Source: Thalassotalea algicola
GTDB lineage: Bacteria > Pseudomonadota > Gammaproteobacteria > Enterobacterales > Alteromonadaceae
Assembly (NCBI RefSeq): GCF_012932965.1
Contig: NZ_JABBXH010000002.1
Location: 819,275 to 883,274, forward strand
DNA: 64,000 nt
Direction of reading: 5' to 3'
The position numbers were made by a program, and so were the translations under genes. Position 1 is the first letter of the stretch. The number at the start of each line of letters is the position of its first letter. The notes beneath the pieces are model-generated. The model was not told where the DNA came from and did no database searches. It worked only from the letters and a program-made list of their open reading frames with translations. Below, piece after piece: positions 9,240 to 18,300 of this stretch.

Positions 9240-9917
9240 ATGGAAGGCTTAACTCTAAAACCTAATTCGAAGAACAACATCGAAAAATATCGGGAATCGG
9301 TCGTATCACGTTACCCTGACGTCTTGACAGAGATCTATCAAGAAAAAGTCAATATCGCTATCTGGCAAAGAACGCTTTCTAATTCATGCTTAGAAAATGT
9401 ATCTGAGCTTTTAACCCAGCAGCCGAACTTCAAAGTCGTAGTGACTGTGACGCCAGACGAAGCTTACCAACACTTGGCCGAGCATTTGTCTAGCTTTCAA
9501 AATCAACATGAGCTTTGCCAGCAAGTGAGCTTATTAGTTGATATGTTCTGTACGCTATTTGAGTTAAAACGGGTTGGTCTTCGATTAACTGCACTGGATC
9601 GACCTATGTGCCCCAAATTTCACGTAGATAAAGTGCCTTGCCGACTAGTAACAACTTTTACTGGTAGCGCGACACAATGGCTAGAGAACAACGTTATCGA
9701 TAGAACAAAGCTCGGTGCTGGTAGTATAGGTTTGCCAGATGAAGAGTCCGGTGTGTATGAAAGCGAAGAACAAATTAATCAGCTTTTAACCGGCGATGTG
9801 GCGTTATTAAAAGGTGAAGGTTGGTTTGATAATCTCGATGGAGGTTTGGTTCATCGCTCACCAGCAGTGAAAGTCAATGAGCGTAGGTTGTTATTAACGC
9901 TTGATTTCATTGATTAA
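9240..9917 (+). CDS. DUF1826 domain protein, first structural gene of the zinc operon
   Basis: The protein has 225 residues. Its central and C-terminal region matches my recollection of DUF1826: the block LRLTALDRPMCPKFHVDKVPCRL near residues 118-140, then WLENNVIDR and HRSPAVKVNERRLLLTLDF. The conserved Cys/His set (MCPKFHVD, PCRL) could bind metal. Members often occur beside Zur and COG0523 GTPases and are thought to serve zinc homeostasis; the biochemical activity is not known to me. The start is forced by an in-frame TAA at 9234-9236 and has no Shine-Dalgarno sequence. The gene lies 12 bases upstream of zur. Confidence 0.8.
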   Translation: MEGLTLKPNSKNNIEKYRESVVSRYPDVLTEIYQEKVNIAIWQRTLSNSCLENVSELLTQQPNFKVVVTVTPDEAYQHLAEHLSSFQNQHELCQQVSLLVDMFCTLFELKRVGLRLTALDRPMCPKFHVDKVPCRLVTTFTGSATQWLENNVIDRTKLGAGSIGLPDEESGVYESEEQINQLLTGDVALLKGEGWFDNLDGGLVHRSPAVKVNERRLLLTLDFID

Positions 9918-9929
9918 ATAGTACGCGAT

Positions 9930-10454
9930 ATGAAAAAAATCACCTGTGAAAATTCAACAAGTAAGTTGGACGTAAGCTTGAAGAAAGCAGCAGAGCATTG
10001 CCATCGACATGGCAGTAAGTTAACGCTTAAAAGAAAACAAGTACTTTCAATTCTAATCGATGCCGGCAAAGCCATCTCTGCTTATGAACTTATTGATTTA
10101 TTTGAAAGCATTTGTGAGCAAAAAATACCGCCTATGTCGGCTTACCGTATTTTAGATTATCTCGTTAGTGTTGATTTAGTACATAAAATAAATTTGGCAA
10201 ATAAGTTTGTTGCATGTGCTCATATAGGCTGTAAATCACACCATGAAATCTCACAATTATTATTTTGCCAGCAATGTCAGCGTGTTGAAGAGGTTCCAGT
10301 AAACTCCTTCATCTATAAAAGCTTTAAAGATGAAATTAATAACTTTGGTTATCAACTTGACTCTCAACAAATAGAGCTTGGTTGTATCTGTAATGCATGT
10401 TCAAGTGACAATGTAACCTCTAATAAAAATTTCCCCGCATTAACTCAAGGTTAA
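9930..10454 (+). CDS. zur: Zinc uptake regulator Zur (Fur family)
   Basis: A 174-residue Fur-family repressor. The N-terminal winged helix includes LTLKRKQVLSILIDAGKAIS and the recognition region PPMSAYRILDYL (residues 67-78). A His/Cys hinge (CAHIGCKSHH, 96-105) precedes two CxxC structural zinc motifs at C113/C116 and C154/C157. The pattern fits Zur better than Fur or PerR, as does the neighbourhood: DUF1826, MerC and a COG0523 GTPase in one operon behind Zur-like palindromes. With zinc bound it should repress this operon and zinc uptake genes elsewhere. Confidence 0.9.
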   Translation: MKKITCENSTSKLDVSLKKAAEHCHRHGSKLTLKRKQVLSILIDAGKAISAYELIDLFESICEQKIPPMSAYRILDYLVSVDLVHKINLANKFVACAHIGCKSHHEISQLLFCQQCQRVEEVPVNSFIYKSFKDEINNFGYQLDSQQIELGCICNACSSDNVTSNKNFPALTQG

Positions 10455-10458
10455 ATTA

Positions 10459-10881
10459 ATGAATTTAAGCTCACAACTTATCGATAAGCTCGCAATAGGG
10501 ATATCTAGTCTTTGCGTAGCACATTGTCTTATCTTTCCTCTCTTAGTGACTGTAGTGCCTAGTTTTGTCGCGTTGGGGCTCACATCCGAAAGCTTTCACT
10601 TTTGGATGGTGGTTTCAGTGATTCCGTCGAGTATTTACGCGCTAGCATTAGGCTGTAAAAAGCATGAGAAATGGCTAGTTTTTAGTATAGGAGCATTAGG
10701 CCTTAGCTTTTTACTATTGGCACTTGTGTTAGAGGGGGCATCGCTTGGAGAACTTGGTGAAAAAACAGTAACATTAACGGGAGCCTTACTTATTGCGTTT
10801 GCACATGTAAGAAATTTCAAATTGTGTCAAAATCAAGATGCTTGCCATTGTCACAGTGCTCACGATATCAAGAACGATTAA
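10459..10881 (+). CDS. MerC-type small membrane transporter protein
   Basis: A 140-residue protein with about four hydrophobic helices. The first carries the MerC signature SSLCVAHCLIFPLL (residues 16-29), with a Cys and a CxxC-spaced pair typical of metal handling. The C-terminus is Cys/His-rich (CQNQDACHCHSAH). Classical MerC moves Hg(II), but no mer genes are present. The gene sits four bases after zur in a Zur-controlled operon, so a zinc-related role is more likely here. The direction of transport cannot be told. Confidence 0.85.
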   Translation: MNLSSQLIDKLAIGISSLCVAHCLIFPLLVTVVPSFVALGLTSESFHFWMVVSVIPSSIYALALGCKKHEKWLVFSIGALGLSFLLLALVLEGASLGELGEKTVTLTGALLIAFAHVRNFKLCQNQDACHCHSAHDIKND

Positions 10882-10909
10882 GATGAAACTCAAGTAGAAA
10901 TGAAATTAC

Positions 10910-11911
10910 GTGTCTAGCATAAATAACGAAAAAATCACCTCGGTTCCAACAAACATTATTACTGGTTTTCTTGGCGTTGGTAAAACTTCGGCCATTTTAC
11001 ATTTATTAAAACAAAAACCTTCGAATGAGCGCTGGGCGGTATTGGTAAATGAGTTTGGCGAAATCGGTGTTGATGGCAGCCTAATTAAAGGGCAACTAAA
11101 CAAAGAGCAATCAGTATTTATTCGTGAAGTAACTGGTGGCTGTATGTGTTGTGCATCTGGGTTACCAATGCAAATAGCGCTAAACCAGCTTCTTAATGAG
11201 GCTAAACCCGATAGATTGCTCATTGAGCCCACCGGGTTAGGCCATCCGGTAGAAGTGTTGCAGGTTTTATCGAATCAATATTATAAGGATATTCTTAACC
11301 TACAAAAGACGATAACGTTAGTTGATGCAAGAAACCTCTCAGATAGCCGGTATACAGATCATGAAGCTTTTAATCAACAGTTAGGTATTGCGGATATTAT
11401 TGTTGGTAGTAAAAAAGACCTTTATCGCGAATCTGATGAACAGGCTTTAGTTGATTACATGTCTTCCAACACAGATAAGCCTAAAGATATTGTCTTTATT
11501 GAGCATGGTAAACTGCCATTTGAATTGCTTGCTGGCAAGTCGCAGTTTCAGGTTACGACGAAACAGCACCATCACAAACATCGTACTTCAGCTAATGAAC
11601 TTCAGCCTATTCCTGAATCTGGTTTTATTAAGGCAATCAATAAAGGTGAAGGGTTTGAAAGTATCGGATGGCGCTTTGCGCCGTATAAAATTTTTGATCG
11701 TGTTCAGTTACATGCATTCTTAACAAGTTTGAAGGTTAATCGACTAAAAGCGGTGTTTATTACTTCTGACGGCATATTTGGCTATAACACTGTAAATGAT
11801 GGCATAGTCGAATTTGAAATAGATGAATGCGTGGAAAGCCGCATTGAAATAATTTGTGAGCACATAGACAAACTTTGGGAAGCAAAACTAATTAGTATGC
11901 TTTGCAATTAG
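10910..11911 (+). CDS. COG0523 (CobW/ZNG1-like) zinc metallochaperone GTPase
   Basis: A 333-residue G3E GTPase. Walker A is GFLGVGKT (residues 19-26), the switch region holds the diagnostic GCMCC metal motif (78-82), and LLIEPTGLGHP follows. The usual NKxD base-recognition motif appears as SKKD in VGSKKDLY. A His-rich stretch (KQHHHKHR, about 219-226) lies before the C-terminal CobW_C domain. Family members deliver zinc to client enzymes when zinc is scarce, which agrees with the Zur-linked operon. The start is a GTG; no better in-frame ATG exists before the P-loop. It may be closest to YeiR/ZigA types. Confidence 0.9.
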   Translation: MSSINNEKITSVPTNIITGFLGVGKTSAILHLLKQKPSNERWAVLVNEFGEIGVDGSLIKGQLNKEQSVFIREVTGGCMCCASGLPMQIALNQLLNEAKPDRLLIEPTGLGHPVEVLQVLSNQYYKDILNLQKTITLVDARNLSDSRYTDHEAFNQQLGIADIIVGSKKDLYRESDEQALVDYMSSNTDKPKDIVFIEHGKLPFELLAGKSQFQVTTKQHHHKHRTSANELQPIPESGFIKAINKGEGFESIGWRFAPYKIFDRVQLHAFLTSLKVNRLKAVFITSDGIFGYNTVNDGIVEFEIDECVESRIEIICEHIDKLWEAKLISMLCN

Positions 11912-12079
11912 CGTATATTTTTAGATTAAAGTCATAAATAATTGTTAGGTGAATTAACTCAACCGTAAGTTTATCCTTTCAAGTAAAACATCGAACAAAT
12001 CAATTAAATGCTTCTAGACTCATGTTTTAATATTCATATTATTTGTTACCTATACAAGCAATTAGAAAAATAAAAGATT

Positions 12080-12535
12080 ATGAGTAAGACAGCGAAGATT
12101 ATATTGTTAGCACTAGCCACCTTGTTTCTTGTAATTGGTGTTATGAGTTCGTTTCACGCAAAACCTTATGCAGAACTTACTAACATTGAAACGTTTGATG
12201 GCACCATTTATAAACTCCATTGCCCAACTAAAGGTGCGGCTGCCTTGAGTCTTGTCGACTCAGACTTTACCTATAACTTAACACTGAAATTTAAACGTGA
12301 TTATTGTGATGATGAATCTTCACAACCTCTGCTAGGGAAGAAGGTATCAATAAAAGCGGTAAAGGTTAACGACAACTATTATCAAGTGTATGTGCTTAAA
12401 TCAGGTGAGTATAACGTCGTAGAACCTAGTGAAGTAGAAGCTGACCAATCAAGCTCTACATTTGGTTTGTACTTATTGGCGTTTCTCTTAGTCTCTTTGG
12501 TTATCTACAAAAGTAGAGCACCTAGCGCAAAGTAG
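12080..12535 (+). CDS. Unrecognised protein with N- and C-terminal membrane segments
   Basis: A 151-residue protein that I do not recognise. The first helix spans about residues 6-26 and a C-terminal helix about 127-143, followed by a short basic tail, so both ends are probably in the inner membrane. Between them is a periplasmic-looking domain of roughly 95 residues with two cysteines, in KLHCPTKG and RDYCDD, that could form a disulfide. Short beta-like segments (GTIYKL, KKVSIKAV, YYQVYVLK) suggest a small beta-barrel fold. It stands alone after the zinc operon, with a 168-base spacer. Confidence 0.6.
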   Translation: MSKTAKIILLALATLFLVIGVMSSFHAKPYAELTNIETFDGTIYKLHCPTKGAAALSLVDSDFTYNLTLKFKRDYCDDESSQPLLGKKVSIKAVKVNDNYYQVYVLKSGEYNVVEPSEVEADQSSSTFGLYLLAFLLVSLVIYKSRAPSAK

Positions 12536-12568
12536 AATATCGAGAGAAATAGCAAACGATATTAATGA

Positions 12569-12633
12569 GCGCATTGCTTTTGCTTAGTTTTTATTGAACT
12601 CATACGGAGTATTCCCGAGCAAAAGCAAAACGC
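12569..12633. repeat. Inverted repeat between convergent genes
   Basis: GCGCATTGCTTTTGCT (12569-12584) and AGCAAAAGCAAAACGC (12618-12633) pair at 14 of 16 positions around a 33-base loop. The repeat lies between the ends of the 12080 gene and the convergent enoyl-CoA hydratase gene. It may act as a two-way transcript-end structure; no long T-run follows on either strand. Confidence 0.5.
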
Positions 12634-12656
12634 TTTTAAATAATGGAACTTGAAAT

Positions 12657-13463
12657 TTACCAATTGCGACGTTGTTTAAATGGCTTTTCTTTTTCAGGGT
12701 GAGTTTGATTATAGGTTTTCAAACGTTGGTTTTTACCCATCAATATGCGTACTTGGTACCATGACTCTCTAGCTAACGCAAAGGCCTTACTTTGCCACCA
12801 GGCATTCTTGTAGAGTTTTTTCACTGCCGCGACCGAATCCGGTGATTGCTGACTGATCTCTTCAGCTAACGCTAAAGCTGTTTCCATAGGTACATCGGAC
12901 ACTTTGGTAATCACGTTAAGATTTAATGCTTGCTGAGCGTTAAACTCGCGACCGGTCATAGCCAAAAGTTTTGCTTTGTCTGTAGGTAGTTGCTCCTTTA
13001 ATGCAATCGTGCCGCCCATGTCAGGTAATAAGCCCCAACGAGCTTCCATTACGGAAAAAGTTGTCTCATCATGTGCTATACGAAAATCACCGCCAAGTGC
13101 TATTTGTAAGCCGCCACCCCAAACACGCCCGTGCAGAACCATGATTACCGGTACTGGTATTTCCTGCCAACCTGTTGAAACATATTGTGCTAAATTAGCA
13201 TGGCCAGGCCACCACTTAAAAAGTAACTTTAGTGCATTTGATTGAGACTGCATTACCGATTTTACATCTAGACCCGTGCAAAAATCGACACCATTGCCTT
13301 TTACAATTACTGCTCGTATGTGTTTATTTTTCTTTAATGATTTTATCGTGTCACGAATGGTGAAAAACATACTCATATCAAGCGCGTTATGTTTATCGGC
13401 ACGATCAAGGCTTACAATCGCAATGTTATTTTTTATGGAAACTTCAACAGGTAATTGACTCAT
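12657..13463 (-). CDS. Crotonase / enoyl-CoA hydratase family protein
   Basis: A 268-residue crotonase-fold protein that would hydrate or isomerise an enoyl-CoA. The first oxyanion-hole element is DFCTGLDVKSV (about residues 61-71). The second, GRVWGGGLQIALGGDFRIA, is near 112-130. The glutamate in FSVMEARWGLLPDMGGT (about 136-152) sits where the catalytic Glu of enoyl-CoA hydratase lies, so it is probably active. It is monocistronic, and divergent from the isoaspartyl peptidase gene across a 132-base promoter region. The exact substrate is unknown, and it is not linked physically to the acyl-CoA operon at 50-61 kb. Confidence 0.88.
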   Translation of the reverse strand: MSQLPVEVSIKNNIAIVSLDRADKHNALDMSMFFTIRDTIKSLKKNKHIRAVIVKGNGVDFCTGLDVKSVMQSQSNALKLLFKWWPGHANLAQYVSTGWQEIPVPVIMVLHGRVWGGGLQIALGGDFRIAHDETTFSVMEARWGLLPDMGGTIALKEQLPTDKAKLLAMTGREFNAQQALNLNVITKVSDVPMETALALAEEISQQSPDSVAAVKKLYKNAWWQSKAFALARESWYQVRILMGKNQRLKTYNQTHPEKEKPFKQRRNW

Positions 13464-13595
13464 AATTTTTTATTGTTATCTGGTATGACCACAAAACATT
13501 AAACAAGTTAATGACATTTGTAAACTACTTGCGCTATTTACAAGCTTTGTTTTGGCTACTACATTGGTTACATCTTTCTAACTAATGACCTAACA

Positions 13596-14627
13596 ATGAT
13601 AAAAACATCTTCAATAGTATTAATCACAACATTAGCAGCAATTATTTTACAACCTGTAAAGGCCGAAGAAACAATAGCAATAGCAATTCATGGTGGTGCA
13701 GGCACAATTAATAAAGCAAAAATGACACCCGAGCGTCGTGCTAAATATGAGGCTAAGTTGCTTGAGGCTGTAAATATTGGTTATGAGCTATTAGAAAGCG
13801 GTAAGACAAGTCAGCAAGCAGTTATAGCAGCCATACAAGTGTTGGAAGACTCACCTTTATTCAATGCTGGTCGAGGTGCCGTATACACATATGAAGGCCA
13901 TCATGAATTAGATGCTTCAATAATGAATGGTAAAACGTTAAACGCTGGCGCTGTTTCCGGAGTTAAAACTGTAAAAAGCCCAATAGCCTTAGCAGAAGCG
14001 GTGATGGAAAAGTCGGTACATGTAATGTTAAGTGGTGAAGGTGCAGAAACGTTTGCAAAGCAACAAAACTTGGACTTAGTAGATAATAGCTATTTTAATA
14101 GCGAGTTTCGTTATAAGTCTTTAATTAAGGCAAAGAAAAAGTTAGCTGAAAAAGAGAAAGAATTAAAAGATTTTCAAGCTGCACATCAAACACTAAGTAA
14201 CGAATACAAATATGGTACGGTTGGTGCCGTAGCACTAGATAAATCAGGCACTATTGTCGCAGGAACAAGTACTGGTGGAATGACCGCTAAACGTTTTGGT
14301 AGGGTGGGTGATGCACCGATAATAGGAGCTGGAACTTATGCTAATAACGAAAGTTGTGCGGTATCAGCGACTGGTCATGGTGAGTACTTTATTCGCTACC
14401 ATGTCGCGGCAGATATATGCGCACGTATGCAATATCAAGGTTTATCTTTAGCTGTAGCTGCCGATACCGTAGTAAATCAAGTTCTCGTAGAGGCTGGCGG
14501 CTCTGGTGGAGTCATTGCAATCGATACTAAAGGTAATATTACTATGCCATTTAATAGTAAAGGTATGTATCGCGCGAGTAGAAAATCAAGGCAAGCTGCT
14601 AAAGCGGCAATTTTTGCTGACGAATAA
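13596..14627 (+). CDS. Exported isoaspartyl peptidase / L-asparaginase (Ntn hydrolase)
   Basis: A 343-residue N-terminal-nucleophile hydrolase that should cleave isoaspartyl peptides and asparagine. A signal peptide with likely cleavage after VKA (about residue 23) places it in the periplasm. The mature protein opens with AIAIHGGAGTI. Autocleavage is expected before Thr208 in KYGTVGAVALD. GTSTGGMTAKRFGRVGDAPIIG follows with the substrate-binding residues, then SATGHGEYFIR and the Gly-rich GGSGGVIAID. The Lys-rich stretch before the cleavage site is the usual disordered linker. It is a single gene. Confidence 0.93.
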   Translation: MIKTSSIVLITTLAAIILQPVKAEETIAIAIHGGAGTINKAKMTPERRAKYEAKLLEAVNIGYELLESGKTSQQAVIAAIQVLEDSPLFNAGRGAVYTYEGHHELDASIMNGKTLNAGAVSGVKTVKSPIALAEAVMEKSVHVMLSGEGAETFAKQQNLDLVDNSYFNSEFRYKSLIKAKKKLAEKEKELKDFQAAHQTLSNEYKYGTVGAVALDKSGTIVAGTSTGGMTAKRFGRVGDAPIIGAGTYANNESCAVSATGHGEYFIRYHVAADICARMQYQGLSLAVAADTVVNQVLVEAGGSGGVIAIDTKGNITMPFNSKGMYRASRKSRQAAKAAIFADE

Positions 14628-14740
14628 TTAAATAATGATTTTAGTTAATACGAAAAAATTGTTGATATTAATATGAATTATTAAGTATTTAAGTCTAAAG
14701 TTAAGAAGAAGCAATAAGGTTTTTGAGAGATAGGCAACGC

Positions 14741-15163
14741 ATGGAATCAGTACAAATAAAAGAATATATGAACCATTATCCAGTCACTTTCACGCCAGAA
14801 ATGGTGATTGAAGAGGCGTCGTTTAGGTTGTTAAAAACAAAACAACTAGGTGGGCCAGTCGTAGACGCCGCTAAAAAATTAGTAGGATATCTATCAGAAA
14901 GTGACCTACTAAGGAAGATGCTAGAGTCGAGTTACCATCATGAGCATATAGCGAATGTGGCTGATCTGATGCAAAAGAATGTGTTATCGGTAAAACCTTA
15001 TGACAGTATTGTTGAACTTGCTCAAAATATGTTGGGTGATAAACCTAAAGTTTACCCAGTCGTTGATGACGACGGTAATTTATTAGGTACAATAAGCCGA
15101 AACGATGTACTAATGGCAGTAGATAAACATTTACGAGCAGCATATCACCTAAGTAACCAGTAG
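14741..15163 (+). CDS. Tandem CBS domain protein
   Basis: A 140-residue protein made of two CBS modules. The first covers residues 5-60 (YMNHYPVTFTPEMVIEEA, then GGPVVDAAKKLVGYLSESDL). The second covers about 70-130 (LMQKNVLSVKPYDSIVELA, then YPVVDDDGNLLGTISRNDVL). Such pairs bind adenosyl nucleotides and act as energy sensors for a partner; no partner is adjacent. I use the ATG at 14741 because the protein then starts MESVQIKEYMN as in relatives. A TTG at 14723 would add six residues. It is followed at once by a strong terminator. Confidence 0.9.
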   Translation: MESVQIKEYMNHYPVTFTPEMVIEEASFRLLKTKQLGGPVVDAAKKLVGYLSESDLLRKMLESSYHHEHIANVADLMQKNVLSVKPYDSIVELAQNMLGDKPKVYPVVDDDGNLLGTISRNDVLMAVDKHLRAAYHLSNQ

Positions 15164-15180
15164 CTTTATATATATTAAAT

Positions 15181-15210
15181 AAAAGGGAGCTTGGCTCCCT
15201 TTTTCTTTTT
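15181..15210 (+). terminator. Rho-independent terminator after the CBS gene
   Basis: AAAAGGGAGC (15181-15190) pairs with GCTCCCTTTT around a three-base TTG loop, followed by a T-rich tail. It sits 17 bases after the stop codon. Confidence 0.93.
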
Positions 15211-15317
15211 GAGCTACAGCATTTTATTTGAAATTTTGATAATATCTTGCCAACTTTTCTATTAATCAAATAAGTCTGTATACATCTAGTAGTAACAGGC
15301 CGCTACATTTCTCGTTT

Positions 15318-18300
15318 ATGGCAATCGAACAACAACTATTTTCTCAACTAACACTCGTTAAATCATCTGACAGAGCGCGCATAAAGAAGCGATTGTTTGG
15401 TGTTAAAAAAATTAAAACACAAGACAAGCGTGAAAAAGCCTACGAAAAAATTCAATTAGCCATAGAGCAATCCATTGCGAGTAAAGCTTTTAAACAAGAA
15501 AACAAACCTACCGTCACTTATGCACCAGGTCTGCCTGTTTCTGAAAATGTTGATGAAATTGCAGAGGCTATACAAAACAATCAAGTGGTTATAATTGCAG
15601 GTGAAACAGGCTCTGGTAAAACGACACAAATACCCAAAATATGTCTTGCTTTAGGCCGTGGTGTTGATGGCATTATTGGTCATACGCAACCACGAAGAAT
15701 TGCTGCTCGAACCGTAGCTAATCGTATTGCTGAAGAGTTGAACTCTCCTTTAGGTCAAGCTGTAGGCTATAAAGTTAGGTTTAACGACCAAGTAAGCGAC
15801 AATAGCTACATTAAATTGATGACTGACGGTATCTTGCTAGCTGAAATGCAAAATGATCGCCTATTACGTCAATACGACACCATCATTATTGATGAAGCTC
15901 ACGAGCGCAGCTTAAACATTGACTTTATCTTGGGCTATTTAAGGCAAACATTACCCAAACGCCCCGATCTAAAAGTCATTATTACCTCAGCAACAATAGA
16001 TCCTGAAAGATTTGCAAAGCATTTTGCTATTAATGGCAAACAGGCGCCAATTATCAGTGTCTCAGGTCGAACATATCCTGTTGAAATGCGATATAGACCA
16101 CTGGTGCGAGCTGATGAAAATATTGACGTAATTTCTGGAATTATTGATGCTGTTGATGAAGTTTCAAATATTAGCCAAGGCGATATATTGATCTTTTTAA
16201 ATGGCGAGCGAGAAATTCGAGACACCGCAGCGGCCTTAGAAAAAGAAAATTATCGAAATACTAATGTACTGCCATTGTACGCACGATTAACGGTAGCGGA
16301 ACAAAATAAAATATTTCAGTCTCATAGTGGTCGTAATATTGTTTTAGCTACAAACGTGGCGGAAACGAGTTTAACGGTTCCCGGTATTAAATATGTGATT
16401 GATCCTGGTACGGCACGTATTTCAAGGTACAGCTATCGAACTAAGGTACAGCGTTTACCTATTGAAGCAATATCACAAGCGAGCGCCAATCAACGAGCAG
16501 GTCGTTGTGGTCGTGTATCTGCTGGTATTTGTATTCGTCTTTATTCTGAAGATGACTTCTTATCACGTGATGAATTTACCGATCCAGAAATTCTACGCAC
16601 GAATTTAGCGATGGTTATCTTACAAATGCTATCGCTTGATTTAGGTGATATTCAAGACTTTCCATTTGTACAAGCACCAGACAATAGAAACATTAACGAT
16701 GGTGTTCGATTACTCGAAGAATTAGCGGCGATATCAGTAGCTCCAAAAGGGCAAAGTAAGAGAAAGCTAACCAAAGCGGGGCAACAACTCGCTAGGTTCC
16801 CAATTGATCCTCGTTTGGCAAAAATGGTACTTACTGCCATTGATTTGGGGTGTTTGGAGCAGGCATTTATTATTGTTAGTGCACTGAGTATTCAAGATCC
16901 AAGAGAGCGACCACATGAAAAGCAGCAAGCTGCAGACGAAAAGCATAGTCGCTTTAAAGATAAACAGTCAGATTATAAGTCACTATTAAATTTATGGCGT
17001 TATATACAAGAGCAGCAAAAAGCATTATCAAATAATCAATTTCGCAAACTTTGCCAGAAAGAATACCTTTCATATATTCGAATTCGAGAGTGGCAAGATA
17101 TTATTGCTCAACTAAAACAGACATTGAAGGAAATGAACGTTTCAATGTCTAGTATTGATGAAGAAGACGAAGGTCAGATGGCAATTGTCCATCAAGCCAT
17201 TTTATCAGGGTTGCTTAGTCATATTGGTCAGTTAGATGAAAATCGTGAATTTAAAGGTGCTAGGGGCAGTAAATTTTATATTTTCCCTGGCTCGCCGCTA
17301 TCGAAAAAACCACCTAAATGGCTAATGGCTGCTGAGCTCGTCGAAACTAGTCGTTTATTCGGTCGCATGGTCGCCAAGATAGATCCACATTGGTTAGAAC
17401 CCATGGCTGAGCATTTATTAAAACGCAGCTACAGTGAGCCTCACTGGGAAAAGAAACAAGGCGCGGTAATGGCGTTTGAACAAGTTAGTTTATACGGACT
17501 TGTTATTGTGCCTAAACGTAAAGTCAATTTTAACCAAATTGAGCCACACACTTGCCATGAGTTGTTTATAAGGGAAGCGTTAGTTAATGGCGAAAGCTCA
17601 ATCAAAGAAGACTTCCTTAAGTTCAACCAGCAACTAGTAGCTGATATAGAGAAATTAGAGCAAAAAGCACGAACTAAGGGTTTTTTAGTTGATGAAGAAC
17701 TCATGTTCGATTTCTATCATCAACGATTACCAGAAACTGTTATATGTCAGCGAAGCTTCTTATCTTGGTGGAAGAAAGCTAAACAGCAAGATGCTAAACA
17801 ACTTAACTTTACAAAAGCATTTCTCCTACAAGAAGATGAATCTAAGGTATCAAAGGCTAATTATCCAGATCTTTGGCAGCAAGAAAATATTACCTTACCA
17901 TTGTCGTATCATTTTGCTCCTGGCGATGAAGACGACGGTATTTCAGTACATATTCCAATTGGAATTTTGAATCAGGTTATTAATGAAGGTTTTGATTGGC
18001 TGATTCCTGCATTAAGAGAAGAGTTAGCAATTGCCTTAATTAAAGCATTACCTAAAACGCTACGTAGAAATTTTGTGCCTGCTCCTAATTATGCTCAAGC
18101 AAGTTTAGCCAAAATGAATGAAACTGACGGTTCATTTGAGCAAGCCCTTGCCAAGCAGCTCCTTAGGATGACTGGCGTAAGGTTAGAAGAAGATGTATGG
18201 GCTTCGATAAATTTGCCCGTCCATTTGCGAATGAATTTTAAAGTAGTCGATGAAAAGGGCAAGGTTATTAAGCAAGGACGTGACTTAATCCAGCTTCAGC

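Noticed and set aside
9095..9280. A 61-codon minus-strand frame across the Zur operator region
   Set aside because: It has no ribosome binding site and no family resemblance, and it covers two palindromic operators and the start of DUF1826.
10459..10881. Mercury resistance locus
   Set aside because: merA, merT, merP and a MerR of the mercury type are absent; the gene is part of a Zur operon.
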